Shown here: in pieces, positions 17,506 through 27,131 of the stretch
Layout of the letters: every line of letters starts with the position of its first letter
Numbering within the stretch: the first letter of the stretch is position 1
Notes under the pieces: generated by a model
The model's database searches: none
What the model was told of the DNA's origin: nothing
The model's input: only the letters and a program-made list of their open reading frames with translations
Origin: Roseibium alexandrii DFL-11
GTDB taxonomy: Bacteria; Pseudomonadota; Alphaproteobacteria; Rhizobiales; Stappiaceae
Length of the DNA: 64,000 bases
Direction: 5' to 3'
Assembly (NCBI RefSeq): GCF_000158095.2
Contig: NZ_CM011002.1
Location: forward strand, 1,689,228 to 1,753,227
Program-made: the position numbers and the translations under genes

Positions 17506-18540
17506 ATGCCGCGCTCCAAGATGCGAAGCTCAGGAAAACCCGTCGCCATCACCCTCGGCGAACCAGCCGGAATTGGCCCGGACCTGACCCTCCAGGCCTG
17601 GTTCAATCGGAAGAGGCTCGGCCTTCCGCCCTTCTACGTGCGCGGTGACCTCCAGCTGCTAAGTCAGCGGGCAGAAAAACTCGAACTTCCCGTCCACTTC
17701 GAAAGCTGCTCACCAGAACAAGCTTCGGATCGTTTTTCCCATGCCCTGCCCGTGGTTCAAACGGGACCCAGCCTAACCGATACGCCAGGCGAAGAAGATC
17801 CTGCGGCAGCCGCTTCGGTCATCGCCTCGATTGAAGCGTGTGTGAAAGACGTATTTGACGGTTTTGCGATTGGTATCGTCACCAATCCGATCAACAAGTC
17901 TGCGCTTTATAAGGCTAGTTTCAAACATCCCGGCCACACTGAGTTTCTAGGTGCATTGGCCGAAGAAAATTGGCCCGGCCAACTCTCCAAACCCGTGATG
18001 ATGATTGCAGGGCCGGATCTGATGGTGGTGCCGGTCACCATTCATGTTCCCCTTTCCGCTGTTCCTCAGCAGTTGACAGAAGATCTGATCGTCGAGACCG
18101 CCAAAATCGTTGCAAACGATATGACGAGCCGGTTCGGCTTCAAGAACCCGCGCCTCGCTTTGTGCGGCCTCAATCCGCATGCGGGCGAGAATGGCGCTTT
18201 GGGGACGGAAGATCAGGATGTCATTGTTCCAGCTGTTGAGCGGCTGAAAGCAATGGGCATTGCTGCTTCAGGCCCTCACCCTGCGGACACAATGTTTCAC
18301 CCCGAAGCCCGACTGAAGTATGACTGCGCGCTCGGCATGTATCACGATCAGGTTCTGGTACCTGCTAAAACCATCGGCTTCGACGACAGCGTTAATGTCA
18401 CGCTGGGCCTGCCTTTCATCCGCACGTCTCCTGACCACGGCACGGCCTACACGCTTGCTGGCACCGGCATGGCACGGATCGACAGCTTCTGTGCCGCCAT
18501 CCGCATGGCACATGCGCTGGCCCATCCTGAAACGCTTTAG
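17506..18540 (+). CDS. pdxA: 4-hydroxythreonine-4-phosphate dehydrogenase
   Basis: 344 aa. PdxA signatures include VAITLGEPAGIGPDL at the N-terminus, TNPINKSAL with GHTEFLG in the middle, the metal/substrate stretch LCGLNPHAGENG (metal His), and YHDQVLVPAKTIGFDDSVNVTLGLPFIRTSPDHGTAY near the end. It makes 3-amino-1-hydroxyacetone phosphate for pyridoxal phosphate. Two in-frame ATGs (17506, 17521) are possible and neither has a clear ribosome-binding site; the first is used. Only 5 nt separate it from the surA stop. Confidence 0.95.
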   Translation: MPRSKMRSSGKPVAITLGEPAGIGPDLTLQAWFNRKRLGLPPFYVRGDLQLLSQRAEKLELPVHFESCSPEQASDRFSHALPVVQTGPSLTDTPGEEDPAAAASVIASIEACVKDVFDGFAIGIVTNPINKSALYKASFKHPGHTEFLGALAEENWPGQLSKPVMMIAGPDLMVVPVTIHVPLSAVPQQLTEDLIVETAKIVANDMTSRFGFKNPRLALCGLNPHAGENGALGTEDQDVIVPAVERLKAMGIAASGPHPADTMFHPEARLKYDCALGMYHDQVLVPAKTIGFDDSVNVTLGLPFIRTSPDHGTAYTLAGTGMARIDSFCAAIRMAHALAHPETL

Positions 18541-18555
18541 GAAATCAATCGCGGC

Positions 18556-19407
18556 ATGGCCCAAATCGACGATCTTCCGCCCTTGCGCGACGTCATCGCA
18601 GCTCATGGATTGAATGCAAAAAAATCGCTTGGTCAAAATTTCCTTTTGGACCTCAATCTGACATCCCGTATAGCACGGTCGGCTGGGAGCCTTGAGGATC
18701 ATACGATCCTCGAAATCGGCCCTGGTCCGGGCGGCTTAACCCGGGCTCTGCTGGCCGCTGGTGCAAAGAAAGTCGTCGCGATTGAAAAAGACAGCCGGTG
18801 CCTGCCAGCATTGGCGGAAATAGCGTATCATTACCCCGGACGCCTGGAAGTCATCGAAGGCGATGCTCTTGAGATTGATCCGGTTGCTATCACGGGTGGT
18901 GGGAAAGTGCGGATTGCGGCCAACCTTCCTTATAATGTCGGCACTCAACTGCTGATCAACTGGATCACCACGCCCGACTGGCCGCCCTTCTGGTCGTCGC
19001 TGACCTTGATGTTTCAAAAGGAAGTCGGAGAACGTATCGCGGCAGCGCCCGGCTCCAAAGCCTATGGCCGGCTCGGAGTTCTTGCCGGTTGGCGCTGCAA
19101 CGGCGGTATCTTGTTCGACATCAGCCCGAAGGCATTTACCCCACCACCGAAAGTCACATCTGCGGTCGTGCATCTCACCCCCAATCCTGCACCCCTACCC
19201 TGCAATCTTTCCAGCTTGGAAAAATTGACTGCGGCTGCGTTTGGACAGCGCCGCAAGATGCTGCGCGCAAGTCTGAAGTCCCTGTCTCCGGATGCAGAAC
19301 GCTTGATTGAAAAAGCTGGGCTTAAACCAACCGCCCGCGCAGAAGAAATTGACATCGCAGGATTTGTGAACCTGGCGAACACGTTTCATGCGGCAGGCGC
19401 ACTCTAG
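18556..19407 (+). CDS. rsmA: 16S rRNA (adenine1518-N6/adenine1519-N6)-dimethyltransferase
   Basis: 283 aa. KsgA/RsmA hallmarks are [11 protein letters not shown] near residue 20, the SAM loop [26 protein letters not shown], and the adenine-binding NLPYN motif ([12 protein letters not shown]). The C-terminal helical domain includes [13 protein letters not shown]. It dimethylates two adenines in the 3' hairpin of 16S rRNA during 30S assembly. Its start is 15 nt after pdxA, with GGAAA upstream. It ends convergent to gmk. Confidence 0.96.
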   Translation: MAQIDDLPPLRDVIAAHGLNAKKSLGQNFLLDLNLTSRIARSAGSLEDHTILEIGPGPGGLTRALLAAGAKKVVAIEKDSRCLPALAEIAYHYPGRLEVIEGDALEIDPVAITGGGKVRIAANLPYNVGTQLLINWITTPDWPPFWSSLTLMFQKEVGERIAAAPGSKAYGRLGVLAGWRCNGGILFDISPKAFTPPPKVTSAVVHLTPNPAPLPCNLSSLEKLTAAAFGQRRKMLRASLKSLSPDAERLIEKAGLKPTARAEEIDIAGFVNLANTFHAAGAL

Positions 19408-19449
19408 GCATCTTGCGCTTCTGAGCGCGTTGGAGCAGCGCCCGGGTAC

Positions 19450-20145
19450 TTAGCCTTTGGAGTCCAATTCGACTTCTAGGTCGTCCACCATGCCTTGAAT
19501 CAAGGAGCCGATTTTTGGCGACCGTGCCTGCTTGAGGCGTTCAGCTTTCAGGATCGCCCGGACATTTTCGTAGGCCCGTTCCAGATCGTCATTCACGACC
19601 ACGTAGTCGTACTTTGACCAGTGACGCATTTCGCCTACGGCGGTTTTCATCCGCTTGGCAATGACATCATCCGCGTCTTCCGCGCGGCGGTAGAGCCGGG
19701 ATTTCATTTCGGCGATGGAGGGCGGCAGAATGAAGATCGAAACGACGTCGTCGCGCATCTTTTCGTAGAGCTGAAACGTGCCCTGGATGTCGATATCAAA
19801 CAGAATGTCCCGGCCGTTTTCAATGGCGTTTTCAACGGGACCGCGGGGCGTCGCATAATAATTGCCGTGGACTTCCGCCCATTCCAGCAGCTCGTCATGC
19901 GCCCGCATTTGTTCGAACCGGTTGGGATCGAGGAAGTGGTAATGCACCCCATCCACTTCGCTCGACCGGCGTGGCCGGGTCGTCGCAGAAATGGAAAGTT
20001 CGAGATTGTCTTCCTTTTCCAGCAACAGCCGGGCGATGGTCGACTTGCCGGCACCTGATGGCGAGGACAACACAAGCATGAGGCCGCGGCGTTGCTGCTC
20101 GGCTTCATCCGCACTTACACGCGTTCCAACTGCCGTGTCCGTCAT
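19450..20145 (-). CDS. gmk: guanylate kinase
   Basis: 231 aa. P-loop SSPSGAGKST (~28-37), GMP-binding TTRPRRSSEVDGVHYHF, and lid-region RLYRRAEDADDVIAKRM. It phosphorylates GMP to GDP and is cytosolic. There is a ~20-residue N-terminal extension before the fold starts at LMLVLSSPSG. It is the second gene after yicC with 7 nt between them, a pairing common in many bacteria. Confidence 0.96.
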   Translation of the reverse strand: MTDTAVGTRVSADEAEQQRRGLMLVLSSPSGAGKSTIARLLLEKEDNLELSISATTRPRRSSEVDGVHYHFLDPNRFEQMRAHDELLEWAEVHGNYYATPRGPVENAIENGRDILFDIDIQGTFQLYEKMRDDVVSIFILPPSIAEMKSRLYRRAEDADDVIAKRMKTAVGEMRHWSKYDYVVVNDDLERAYENVRAILKAERLKQARSPKIGSLIQGMVDDLEVELDSKG

Positions 20146-20152
20146 GACCGTT

Positions 20153-21046
20153 TCACTCCAGGTTCTGTATCTGCTCGCGCATTTGATCTATGACGGCCTT
20201 CAAGTCCAGCCCGATTGCCGTAAGGTCCACATCATTGGACTTTGAACACAGGGTATTGGCTTCCCGGTTAAATTCTTGTGCAAGAAAATCAACACGGCGG
20301 CCAATAGCGCCACCCGTGTCGAGCAGCTCCCTCACCGCATTCACATGGGCGTGCAGACGGTCAAGCTCTTCCCGGATATCTGCTTTTGTCGCGAGAAAGA
20401 CCGCCTCTTGATGCAGGCGCTGCGGATCGAGTTTTGTCTCCGATGCATCAAGAAGTTCCTCGACCATCTTCTTCAGCCGGGCCTTGATAGCCTCCGGCTG
20501 GCGCGCTGGCAGGTCTTCGGCGGCCTGTGTCAGGCTCGCAATCGTATCGATTTGCTGGTGAACGACCTTGCCGATCGCCGCGCCTTCAGAATGGCGCATG
20601 TCAACAAGATCAATCAGCGCCGCATCGAGTGAGGTCAAAAGAGCGCTGTGCAAGGCCTGCTGCGCCGCCTCATCGTCTTCCTGCTCCTTGAGCTCGAAAA
20701 CACCCTTTTGCGCCAGAATTCCATCGAGGGTGGGGGGAGCCACATTTGGAATTCTGGTTTCAAGCAACTTGATCGCGGACAAGACAGATTCCAGGGCGGC
20801 TTCGTTCACCTGAAGCTGATTTTCCGCCTGATCCCGCTGCATCGACAGACCAATGGAGATGTTGCCCCGGCGCAGAACCTTGCTACAGCGCTCCCGGATC
20901 TTGGGTTCCAGCGCTTCAAGGCCGGTTGGGATGCGGATGCGGAGGTCGAGAGATTTTCCGTTTACGGACCTTAGTTCCCAAGTCCAACGAACGACGCCGG
21001 TTTCACCGGGCGCGCGCGCGAACCCTGTCATGCTGGCAAGTGCCAT
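20153..21046 (-). CDS. YicC-family endoribonuclease
   Basis: 297 aa from ATG 21046, which has a GGAGG ribosome-binding site and gives the family's typical MALASMTGFAR start; the frame extends to 21097 without support. The YicC N-terminal domain (~3-155) has the conserved RSVNGKSLDLRIRIP. The C-terminal DUF1732 part has EELDRLHAHV and the ending LDLKAVIDQMREQIQNLE. E. coli YicC takes part in degrading the small RNA RyhB; the same activity here is inferred from family only. Grouped with gmk and mltG on the minus strand. Confidence 0.9.
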   Translation of the reverse strand: MALASMTGFARAPGETGVVRWTWELRSVNGKSLDLRIRIPTGLEALEPKIRERCSKVLRRGNISIGLSMQRDQAENQLQVNEAALESVLSAIKLLETRIPNVAPPTLDGILAQKGVFELKEQEDDEAAQQALHSALLTSLDAALIDLVDMRHSEGAAIGKVVHQQIDTIASLTQAAEDLPARQPEAIKARLKKMVEELLDASETKLDPQRLHQEAVFLATKADIREELDRLHAHVNAVRELLDTGGAIGRRVDFLAQEFNREANTLCSKSNDVDLTAIGLDLKAVIDQMREQIQNLE

Positions 21047-21114
21047 ATGCCCCTCCGGATCTCTACCGGTTTCGACCGCCAAAATGCGGTGCCCCAAATC
21101 GTGTCAGCGTGCGG

Positions 21115-22218
21115 TCAGTTTTGTTCTGTCTGACGGCGTTGCCGCTCTATCTCGCGCCATTTGCGTACGTTGGCGCGGTGCTGATCATATGTTTCTGCAA
21201 AAATGTGTCCGCCCGTCCCGTCGGCGACAAAGAACAAATCCTTTGTCCGGGATGGATTGGCAACTGCTTCCATGGCAGCGCGGCCCGGATTGCCGATGGG
21301 CCCCGGCGGCAAGCCGTTTATCTGATAGGTGTTGTAATTGTTTTCGGCGTCGATTTCCGACTGCTTGATCGCAGAGCGGTCCTTGAGCCACGCTTGCCCG
21401 CCATAAAGGCCGTAAAGGATCGTCGGATCCGATTGCAGGCGCATATTCTGGTTCAAGCGATTGACAAAGACGCCGGCAACCCGAGGCCGCTCGTCGGCAA
21501 GCGCCGTTTCCTTTTCTACGATAGAAGCCAGGATGACAAGGTCTTCCGGTGTTTCCACCGGCAGATCCTCTACCCGGCGCTCCCATATTTCAGCCAGAAG
21601 TTTATCCTGCGAGGCCTTCATCTGATCCAAAACAGACTGGCGGGTTGCTCCGCGCGCAAATGTGTAGGTTTCAGGCAGAAGTGCGCCTTCAGCAGGTACT
21701 TCTGTAATCTCGCCGACCAGGATCGGATGTTCGCGGACCCGTTCGATGATTTGCGCGGTGGTCCAGCCTTCGGGAATCGTGACAGAATGCGTCACGGCTT
21801 TGCCTTCGACCAGATCCGTCATGACGTCGTTCATGGAGACACCGGGCGCGAATGCGTATTCACCGGCTTTCAGCTTGGTCGCACTCTTGTAGAACCGGGT
21901 ACCAAGCTGGAAGACCCACTCATCCAGCATGGTGTCGTCGATCACGCCTTTTGCTGCGAGGCGATCGGTGATCCCGGTCAGACCGGAACCAGACGGAATG
22001 ATGATCGTCGCTTCTTCTGTGAGCGGTCCGGCCTGCTCAAACATGTGCTTGCCGAAATACAGCGCGCCGCCAACAGCTGCCAGCCCGAAGACCGCCAGCG
22101 AAATGACCATATTGATCAAAATAACAATCGGGTTGCGCACATGACGTGAGCGTTGTGGAGGAGCTGGTGCCTGCTCGGGTTGTAACGCTTCGCGCGGACT
22201 TTTCGGCTTAATGCCCAT
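21115..22218 (-). CDS. mltG: endolytic murein transglycosylase
   Basis: 367 aa. A proline-rich cytoplasmic N-terminus, one membrane segment at ~33-55 (IVILINMVISLAVFGLAAVGGALYF), then the periplasmic YceG/MltG domain. The LysM-like subdomain is followed by the catalytic stretch ILASIVEKETA (Glu is the presumed acid) and the family ending YNTYQINGLPPGPIGNPG. It cuts nascent glycan strands and so ends peptidoglycan polymerisation. In many proteobacteria mltG follows fabF, as here. Confidence 0.95.
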   Translation of the reverse strand: MGIKPKSPREALQPEQAPAPPQRSRHVRNPIVILINMVISLAVFGLAAVGGALYFGKHMFEQAGPLTEEATIIIPSGSGLTGITDRLAAKGVIDDTMLDEWVFQLGTRFYKSATKLKAGEYAFAPGVSMNDVMTDLVEGKAVTHSVTIPEGWTTAQIIERVREHPILVGEITEVPAEGALLPETYTFARGATRQSVLDQMKASQDKLLAEIWERRVEDLPVETPEDLVILASIVEKETALADERPRVAGVFVNRLNQNMRLQSDPTILYGLYGGQAWLKDRSAIKQSEIDAENNYNTYQINGLPPGPIGNPGRAAMEAVANPSRTKDLFFVADGTGGHIFAETYDQHRANVRKWREIERQRRQTEQN

Positions 22219-22330
22219 GGCCTATCGCACCTCCTGACAAGAACTCACGGGCCTGTCACACTGCAGTCACGTGTAAGACACTCGGGCCGAGCCAACGAAT
22301 CGGTTCCCCGCCCGATGTACTGTGAATGCG

Positions 22331-23596
22331 TTATGCGGCAACTTTGCGGAAAACAAGTGACGCATTGGTTCCACCGAAGCCGAAAGAGTTCGACAACGCA
22401 ACATCAATGTTCATTTGTTTGGCATTGTGGGCCACAAGGTCGATTTCGGTTTCAACGGACGGATTGTCCAGGTTGATCGTCGGCGGAGCTATTCCGTCGC
22501 GAATTGCCAAGACGGAGAAAATCGCCTCAACAGCACCAGCAGCACCCAAGAGGTGACCGATAGATGACTTGGTGGAAGACATCGTCAGATTGGGCGCATG
22601 ATCACCGGCAAGTCGGGTTACGGCTCCAAGTTCGATTTCATCCCCTAGAGGCGTCGACGTGCCATGGGCGTTGACGTAATCGACGTCGGCTGCCGTCAAG
22701 CCCGCGCGGTTCAAGGCCGCTTCCATGCATCGATAGGCGCCATCACCGTCCATGGACGGAGCTGTTATGTGATAGGCGTCACCAGACAGGCCGTACCCAA
22801 CAACTTCCGCATAAATCTTCGCGCCTCGAGCAACCGCATGCTCATACTCTTCCAAGACGACGATACCGGCTCCCTCACCCATGACAAAACCATCTCGGTC
22901 GGTGTCATACGGACGCGAGCCTCTCTCAGGATCATCATTGAAGCCGGTCGACAGCGCTCGACAGGCTGAAAACCCGACAAGAGACAAACGGCAAATCGGA
23001 GACTCAGTCCCGCCAGCCACCATCACATCGGCATCGCCATAGGCAATCAGCCGCGATGCGTCGCCAATGGCGTGAGCCCCAGTTGAACAGGCCGTCACGA
23101 CGGCATGGTTGGGACCCTTCAAACCATGCCGGATCGATACATAGCCACCAGCAAGGTTAATCAGCCGACCCGGGATAAAGAACGGGGAAACACGGCGCGG
23201 GCCCTTTTCGGCGAGGATATGAGCTGCTTGCTCAATTCCCTGCAAACCGCCGATACCCGATCCAATCAGAACACCGGAGCGGGTCTGATCCTCATAGGTC
23301 GTGGGTTTCCAGCCGCTGTCCGCAAGTGCCTGGTCGGAGGCTGCAATCGCATAAAGGATGAAATCATCAACCTTGCGCTGCTCTTTCACTTCCATCCAGT
23401 CGTCCGGATTGAAGTTGCCTTCGTCGGAAGAGCCACGCGGTATCTGAGCCGCAATTTGGCAGGCAACATCATCGATTTTGAAATCGGTGACCTTGTTCGC
23501 ACCGCTTTTGCCTTCAAGGATATTCTTCCAAGTGACATCGGCAGTGCCGCCCAGCGGCGTTACCATGCCCAACCCTGTTACGACTACTCGCCTCAT
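22331..23596 (-). CDS. fabF: beta-ketoacyl-ACP synthase II
   Basis: 421 aa. The Cys-His-His triad is visible: Cys170 in VTACSTGAH, His in NAHGTSTPLGD, and His in SSIGHLLGAAG. It condenses malonyl-ACP with acyl-ACP in fatty-acid elongation. The length is typical of FabF. It is downstream of acpP in the same direction, 89 nt apart, within the fabD-fabG-acpP-fabF-mltG order. Confidence 0.96.
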   Translation of the reverse strand: MRRVVVTGLGMVTPLGGTADVTWKNILEGKSGANKVTDFKIDDVACQIAAQIPRGSSDEGNFNPDDWMEVKEQRKVDDFILYAIAASDQALADSGWKPTTYEDQTRSGVLIGSGIGGLQGIEQAAHILAEKGPRRVSPFFIPGRLINLAGGYVSIRHGLKGPNHAVVTACSTGAHAIGDASRLIAYGDADVMVAGGTESPICRLSLVGFSACRALSTGFNDDPERGSRPYDTDRDGFVMGEGAGIVVLEEYEHAVARGAKIYAEVVGYGLSGDAYHITAPSMDGDGAYRCMEAALNRAGLTAADVDYVNAHGTSTPLGDEIELGAVTRLAGDHAPNLTMSSTKSSIGHLLGAAGAVEAIFSVLAIRDGIAPPTINLDNPSVETEIDLVAHNAKQMNIDVALSNSFGFGGTNASLVFRKVAA

Positions 23597-23685
23597 ACAC
23601 CCGCACTTACGTTAGAAGGGCCTGGCGGGATACACTACCCCGCCGGCCCGATCTTCAAATAAGGTTCAAGCTAAGGGGATACCCC

Positions 23686-23919
23686 TTACTTGTTGGCTTC
23701 CAGGAATTTTACAGCGTCGCCAACGGTCAGGATGGTTTCAGCTGCAGTGTCCGGAATTTCAACGCCGAATTCTTCTTCAAAAGCCATGACCAGCTCAACG
23801 GTGTCGAGGCTGTCTGCGCCCAGATCGTCGATGAAGCTTGCGCCTTCAACAACCTTCTCTGCGTCTACGCCGAGGTGCTCGACAACGATTTTCTTAACTC
23901 GATCCGCGATATCGCTCAT
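23686..23919 (-). CDS. acpP: acyl carrier protein
   Basis: 77 aa, acidic, with the 4'-phosphopantetheine attachment Ser37 in [13 protein letters not shown]. It carries growing acyl chains for FabD, FabG and FabF encoded around it, and also for lipid A synthesis. The spacer to fabG (23920-24167, 248 bp) likely gives acpP its own promoter; I see a CCCGG/CCGGG hairpin there without a T-run. Confidence 0.97.
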   Translation of the reverse strand: MSDIADRVKKIVVEHLGVDAEKVVEGASFIDDLGADSLDTVELVMAFEEEFGVEIPDTAAETILTVGDAVKFLEANK

Positions 23920-24167
23920 CTTTTACTTCCTTGGTTTTCGTCTGTTCATCACTCGCGGCACGGCGCCGGACCGGTTGACTTAAAACGCGGCGGACCGAAC
24001 TCACTGTACTCAAGTGTGTCTTTGCACACCCCGGCCTGAGACCGGGCCAAGATGTGCAATTTGTAACAATCGGCGGGTAGGTAACACACTTTGTTGACCA
24101 TTACCAGCCGGTCAGAGCCGCTTCTTTGCGGCCGGGATTATTTTTGCCTGCTCAGCAAATCATCCTT

Positions 24168-24905
24168 TTAAATCATTGCCATACCGCCATTGACGTGCAG
24201 CGTTTGCCCTGTGACATATGCGGCCTCGTCGCTGGCAAGATAGGTTGCGGCCGCCGCAATCTCGGCAGCTGTGCCCAAACGGCCTGCCGGCACGCTGGTC
24301 AAAATCGAATCTTTCTGCTTGTCATTGAGCGCATCGGTCATCGCGGTTTCAATGAAACCCGGTGCGATACAGTTGACGGTGATGTTGCGGCTTGCCACTT
24401 CACGCGCCAAAGACTTGTACATTCCGATCATGCCGGATTTGGCTGCGGCATAGTTGACCTGCCCCGGGTTTCCGGTCACGCCCACAACAGACGTGATGCC
24501 GACGATGCGGCCAGTGCGGCGCTTCATCATGCCCTTGATCGCGGCACGGCACAGAAGGAAGCCGGACGTCAGGTTGACTTCCAGCACCTGGTCCCACTCT
24601 TCGTCCTTCATGCGCATGAAGATGTTGTCTCGGGTGATCCCGGCATTGTTGACCAGGATGTCCACCGACCCCATCTTCTCTTCAGCTGCCGGCAGCAAGC
24701 CAATGACAGCCTCGCGGTCCGAGAGGTTTGCCGGTGTCACGAAAGCGCGTTCGCCGAGGTCGGCCGCCAAAGCTTCGAGCTTTTCGGCGCGGGTACCGGA
24801 CAGGGAGACAGTGGCTCCTTGAGCATGAAGCGCCCGGGCAATCGATTCCCCGATCCCGCCTGTCGCACCGGTGATCAGCGCATTCTTGCCTTCCAAGCTG
24901 AACAT
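24168..24905 (-). CDS. fabG: 3-oxoacyl-ACP reductase
   Basis: 245 aa from ATG 24905; the frame runs to 25061 but MFSLEGKNALITG is the natural start, with AAGGA just upstream. Cofactor motif TGATGGIG (12-19), NNAG (~86-89), catalytic Ser139, Tyr152 and Lys156 (NYAAAK). It reduces 3-oxoacyl-ACP with NADPH. It lies between fabD and acpP. Confidence 0.95.
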   Translation of the reverse strand: MFSLEGKNALITGATGGIGESIARALHAQGATVSLSGTRAEKLEALAADLGERAFVTPANLSDREAVIGLLPAAEEKMGSVDILVNNAGITRDNIFMRMKDEEWDQVLEVNLTSGFLLCRAAIKGMMKRRTGRIVGITSVVGVTGNPGQVNYAAAKSGMIGMYKSLAREVASRNITVNCIAPGFIETAMTDALNDKQKDSILTSVPAGRLGTAAEIAAAATYLASDEAAYVTGQTLHVNGGMAMI

Positions 24906-24984
24906 ATGACGTCCTTCCTTGCGTTTCGCGCCGTATGGCACAGGCCCTGGCCGGGCCGGGTTCTTCGTTTTTGTTTTATGGATC

Positions 24985-25929
24985 TTAGCTGGACAGCTTT
25001 TCGATGACCGCGTCAATGTCGTCCGGCGAATTGATGGCCATGCCGCTGGCTTCCTTGGCAATCCGCTTGACCATGCCGGTCAGGACCTTGCCGGTTCCAA
25101 CCTCAACAAATGTGTCGACGCCCTCGCCGGCCAGCCAGGAGATGCTTTCCCGCCAGCGCACAGTGCCGGTCACCTGCTCGACCAAACGGTCGCGGATATC
25201 AACCGGATCGGTGATCGGCGTTGCAAGAACATTGGCAACGAGCGGCACGACTGGAGCCTTGATATCGGCATTGGTCAGCGCTTCAGCCATGGCCTCTGCA
25301 GCCGGCCCCATCAGCGAACAATGGAACGGCGCACTTACCGGCAGAAGCACGGCCCGGCGCGCGCCGCGTGCCTTGGCGATTTCAACGGCGCGCTCAACAG
25401 CGGCCACATGACCGGACACAACCACCTGGCCGGGTGCATTGTCGTTGGCTGCCTGGCAGACTTCGCCCTGCGCGGCATCCTTGGCAATTTCGGCAGCAGC
25501 CTCGAAATCGAGACCCAGAAGCGCGGCCATCGCGCCCTGCCCGACCGGAACAGCGTTTTGCATGGCGTTGCCGCGCACGCGCAGGAGCTTCGCAGCTGTC
25601 GCAACATCAAGGCTACCGGCAGCCGCAAGAGCGGAGTACTCACCCAGCGAGTGACCGGCAACGAAGGAAACGGACGCTTTCAGATCCAGGCCCTTGGCTT
25701 CCAGAACTCGCATGGTTGCAAGACTGACGGCCATCAGAGCCGGCTGGGCATTGGCGGTCAGCGTCAAATCGCCTTCCGGGCCGTTCCACATGATGTCAGA
25801 CAGTTTTTGGTCCAACGCATCGTCCACTTCGTCGAAGACAGCCCTGGCTTCCGGAAACGTGTCGGCGAGAAGCTTGCCCATGCCAACAGCCTGGCTGCCC
25901 TGGCCGGGGAATGTGAATGCGGTGGTCAT
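24985..25929 (-). CDS. fabD: malonyl-CoA-ACP transacylase
   Basis: 314 aa from ATG 25929 (MTTAFTFPGQGSQ); the few in-frame codons upstream to 25956 are not supported. Motifs: FPGQGSQ at ~7-13, the nucleophile in GHSLGEY (Ser94), and the catalytic His in APFHCSLM. It loads malonyl onto ACP. It is the first gene of the fab run and divergent from the MOSC gene; 25930-26153 must hold both promoters. Confidence 0.96.
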   Translation of the reverse strand: MTTAFTFPGQGSQAVGMGKLLADTFPEARAVFDEVDDALDQKLSDIMWNGPEGDLTLTANAQPALMAVSLATMRVLEAKGLDLKASVSFVAGHSLGEYSALAAAGSLDVATAAKLLRVRGNAMQNAVPVGQGAMAALLGLDFEAAAEIAKDAAQGEVCQAANDNAPGQVVVSGHVAAVERAVEIAKARGARRAVLLPVSAPFHCSLMGPAAEAMAEALTNADIKAPVVPLVANVLATPITDPVDIRDRLVEQVTGTVRWRESISWLAGEGVDTFVEVGTGKVLTGMVKRIAKEASGMAINSPDDIDAVIEKLSS

Positions 25930-26153
25930 CTGGATTAGTCTCCGAATTGGCCTCAACCAGCGGTGATTTTTGTTTTTGCCGCGAGCTGTTGCTACAAGGA
26001 AGAGCGTTTTTGATTGGGCATTTTGATAAAAAGCCCACGTGCCTTGGCGGCAGGCTATGAAACGGACGAGGGTAAAGTGTCAAGAGCGATAAGGGAAGTT
26101 TTGAGGGGATTGGGCGTTTCTGAAAGACAAAAGCGTTCGTCGCGGCGGCAGGC

Positions 26154-26888
26154 ATGAACATCCAGTCCATCTGGCGTTTTCCCGTCAAATCCCTTTTGGG
26201 GGAACCGTTGAACGCGGCTTTCATTGATGACCGCGGCCTGATTGGCGACCGAGCGTATGCTTTGGCGGATGCGAGCGGCAAACTTGGCAGTGGCAAATCC
26301 ACCAGCCACTTCCAGTGCATCGACAACTTGCTGTTTCTCCGGGCAGAAACACAAGCCAATGAAGTTCACATTGGCCTTCCTGGAGAAAAATTGGAGCCAA
26401 TCAGCTCCAGGGATTTGCCCCACCGCCTCTCGGACTTTCTCGGGCAGCCGGTTACAGTCGTTGAAGACCAAGACGCAACGCATTTTGATGACGGTGCCGT
26501 CCATATTATCCTGTCCTCTGAGGTGAAGGCGCTTCAGGCGCGGTCTCCGCATCTGGATCTCGACCCGCGCCGGTTCCGCGCAAACCTTTTGCTGAACACG
26601 CCGGACCATATGAGCGCAGAGGATTTGCTGGGGCGCGTCCTCACAATTGGTGATGTCCGGCTCAAGATCACCCACCCGACCGAACGCTGTGTGATGGTCA
26701 CCGCCAAACAGGACGGGCTGTCTTCAGAACCGCTGATCCTGAAAGCAATCTCCCAAGGCTTCGACGTCAAGTTCGGTCTTTATGCCTCGGTTTTGAAGCC
26801 GGGGCGGATTGAGGTTGGGCAGGAAGTTGAGGTCTCGGCCGAGGCTGGTGGGCGGCAAAACATGAAACCGCGGGATTTCGGTTTTTAG
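26154..26888 (+). CDS. MOSC-domain protein
   Basis: 244 aa. A MOSC N-terminal beta-barrel (IQSIWRFPVKSLLGEPLNAAFIDDRGLIGDRAYAL) is followed by the MOSC domain with RFRANLLLN and the conserved Cys in HPTERCVMVTA. MOSC proteins carry sulfur or bind molybdenum cofactor (as in YiiM, YcbX and Moco sulfurase). This one lacks the ferredoxin tail of YcbX. Substrate unknown. Not obviously in an operon. Confidence 0.88.
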   Translation: MNIQSIWRFPVKSLLGEPLNAAFIDDRGLIGDRAYALADASGKLGSGKSTSHFQCIDNLLFLRAETQANEVHIGLPGEKLEPISSRDLPHRLSDFLGQPVTVVEDQDATHFDDGAVHIILSSEVKALQARSPHLDLDPRRFRANLLLNTPDHMSAEDLLGRVLTIGDVRLKITHPTERCVMVTAKQDGLSSEPLILKAISQGFDVKFGLYASVLKPGRIEVGQEVEVSAEAGGRQNMKPRDFGF

Positions 26889-26901
26889 GGTAACTGAGGC
26901 A

Positions 26902-26936
26902 CAAGGGGGTCGGCGGCTCGCCCCCCACTTGCATTT
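26902..26936 (+). terminator. candidate terminator after the MOSC gene
   Basis: CAAGGGGG and CCCCCACTTG form a GC-rich stem with one bulge around a 12-nt loop, followed within 2 nt by TTTTT. Confidence 0.5.
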
Positions 26937-27056
26937 TTCCAAAATCAGAGTATACAGCGCGCTTCATCCGGGTTTGGCCGGGGGCTGAACGGAAGGGCGT
27001 TTGCCAGGATATCTAAAGAGTATCCGACTTCCCGTGTTCCCACTCCCGTAAGATTT

Positions 27057-27081
27057 CTCGTAGCCTTTCCGGGCTTACGAG
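27057..27081 (+). promoter_or_regulatory. candidate rpsF leader hairpin
   Basis: CTCGTA (27057-27062) pairs with TACGAG (27076-27081), with a partly paired GCC/GGC inside. It lies about 50 nt before the rpsF start, in the leader where many bacteria carry an S6:S18-binding autoregulatory hairpin. The required CCG motif is not confirmed, so this is only a candidate. Confidence 0.3.
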
Positions 27082-27131
27082 GAGGCTTTGCGCCGAACCT
27101 GTGTTGTCAACCGAAGGAAAGGCTATTTTCC

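Noticed and set aside
24003-24060. CCCGG/CCGGG hairpin between acpP and fabG as a terminator
   Set aside because: Short stem and no T-run; the region is more likely promoter for acpP.
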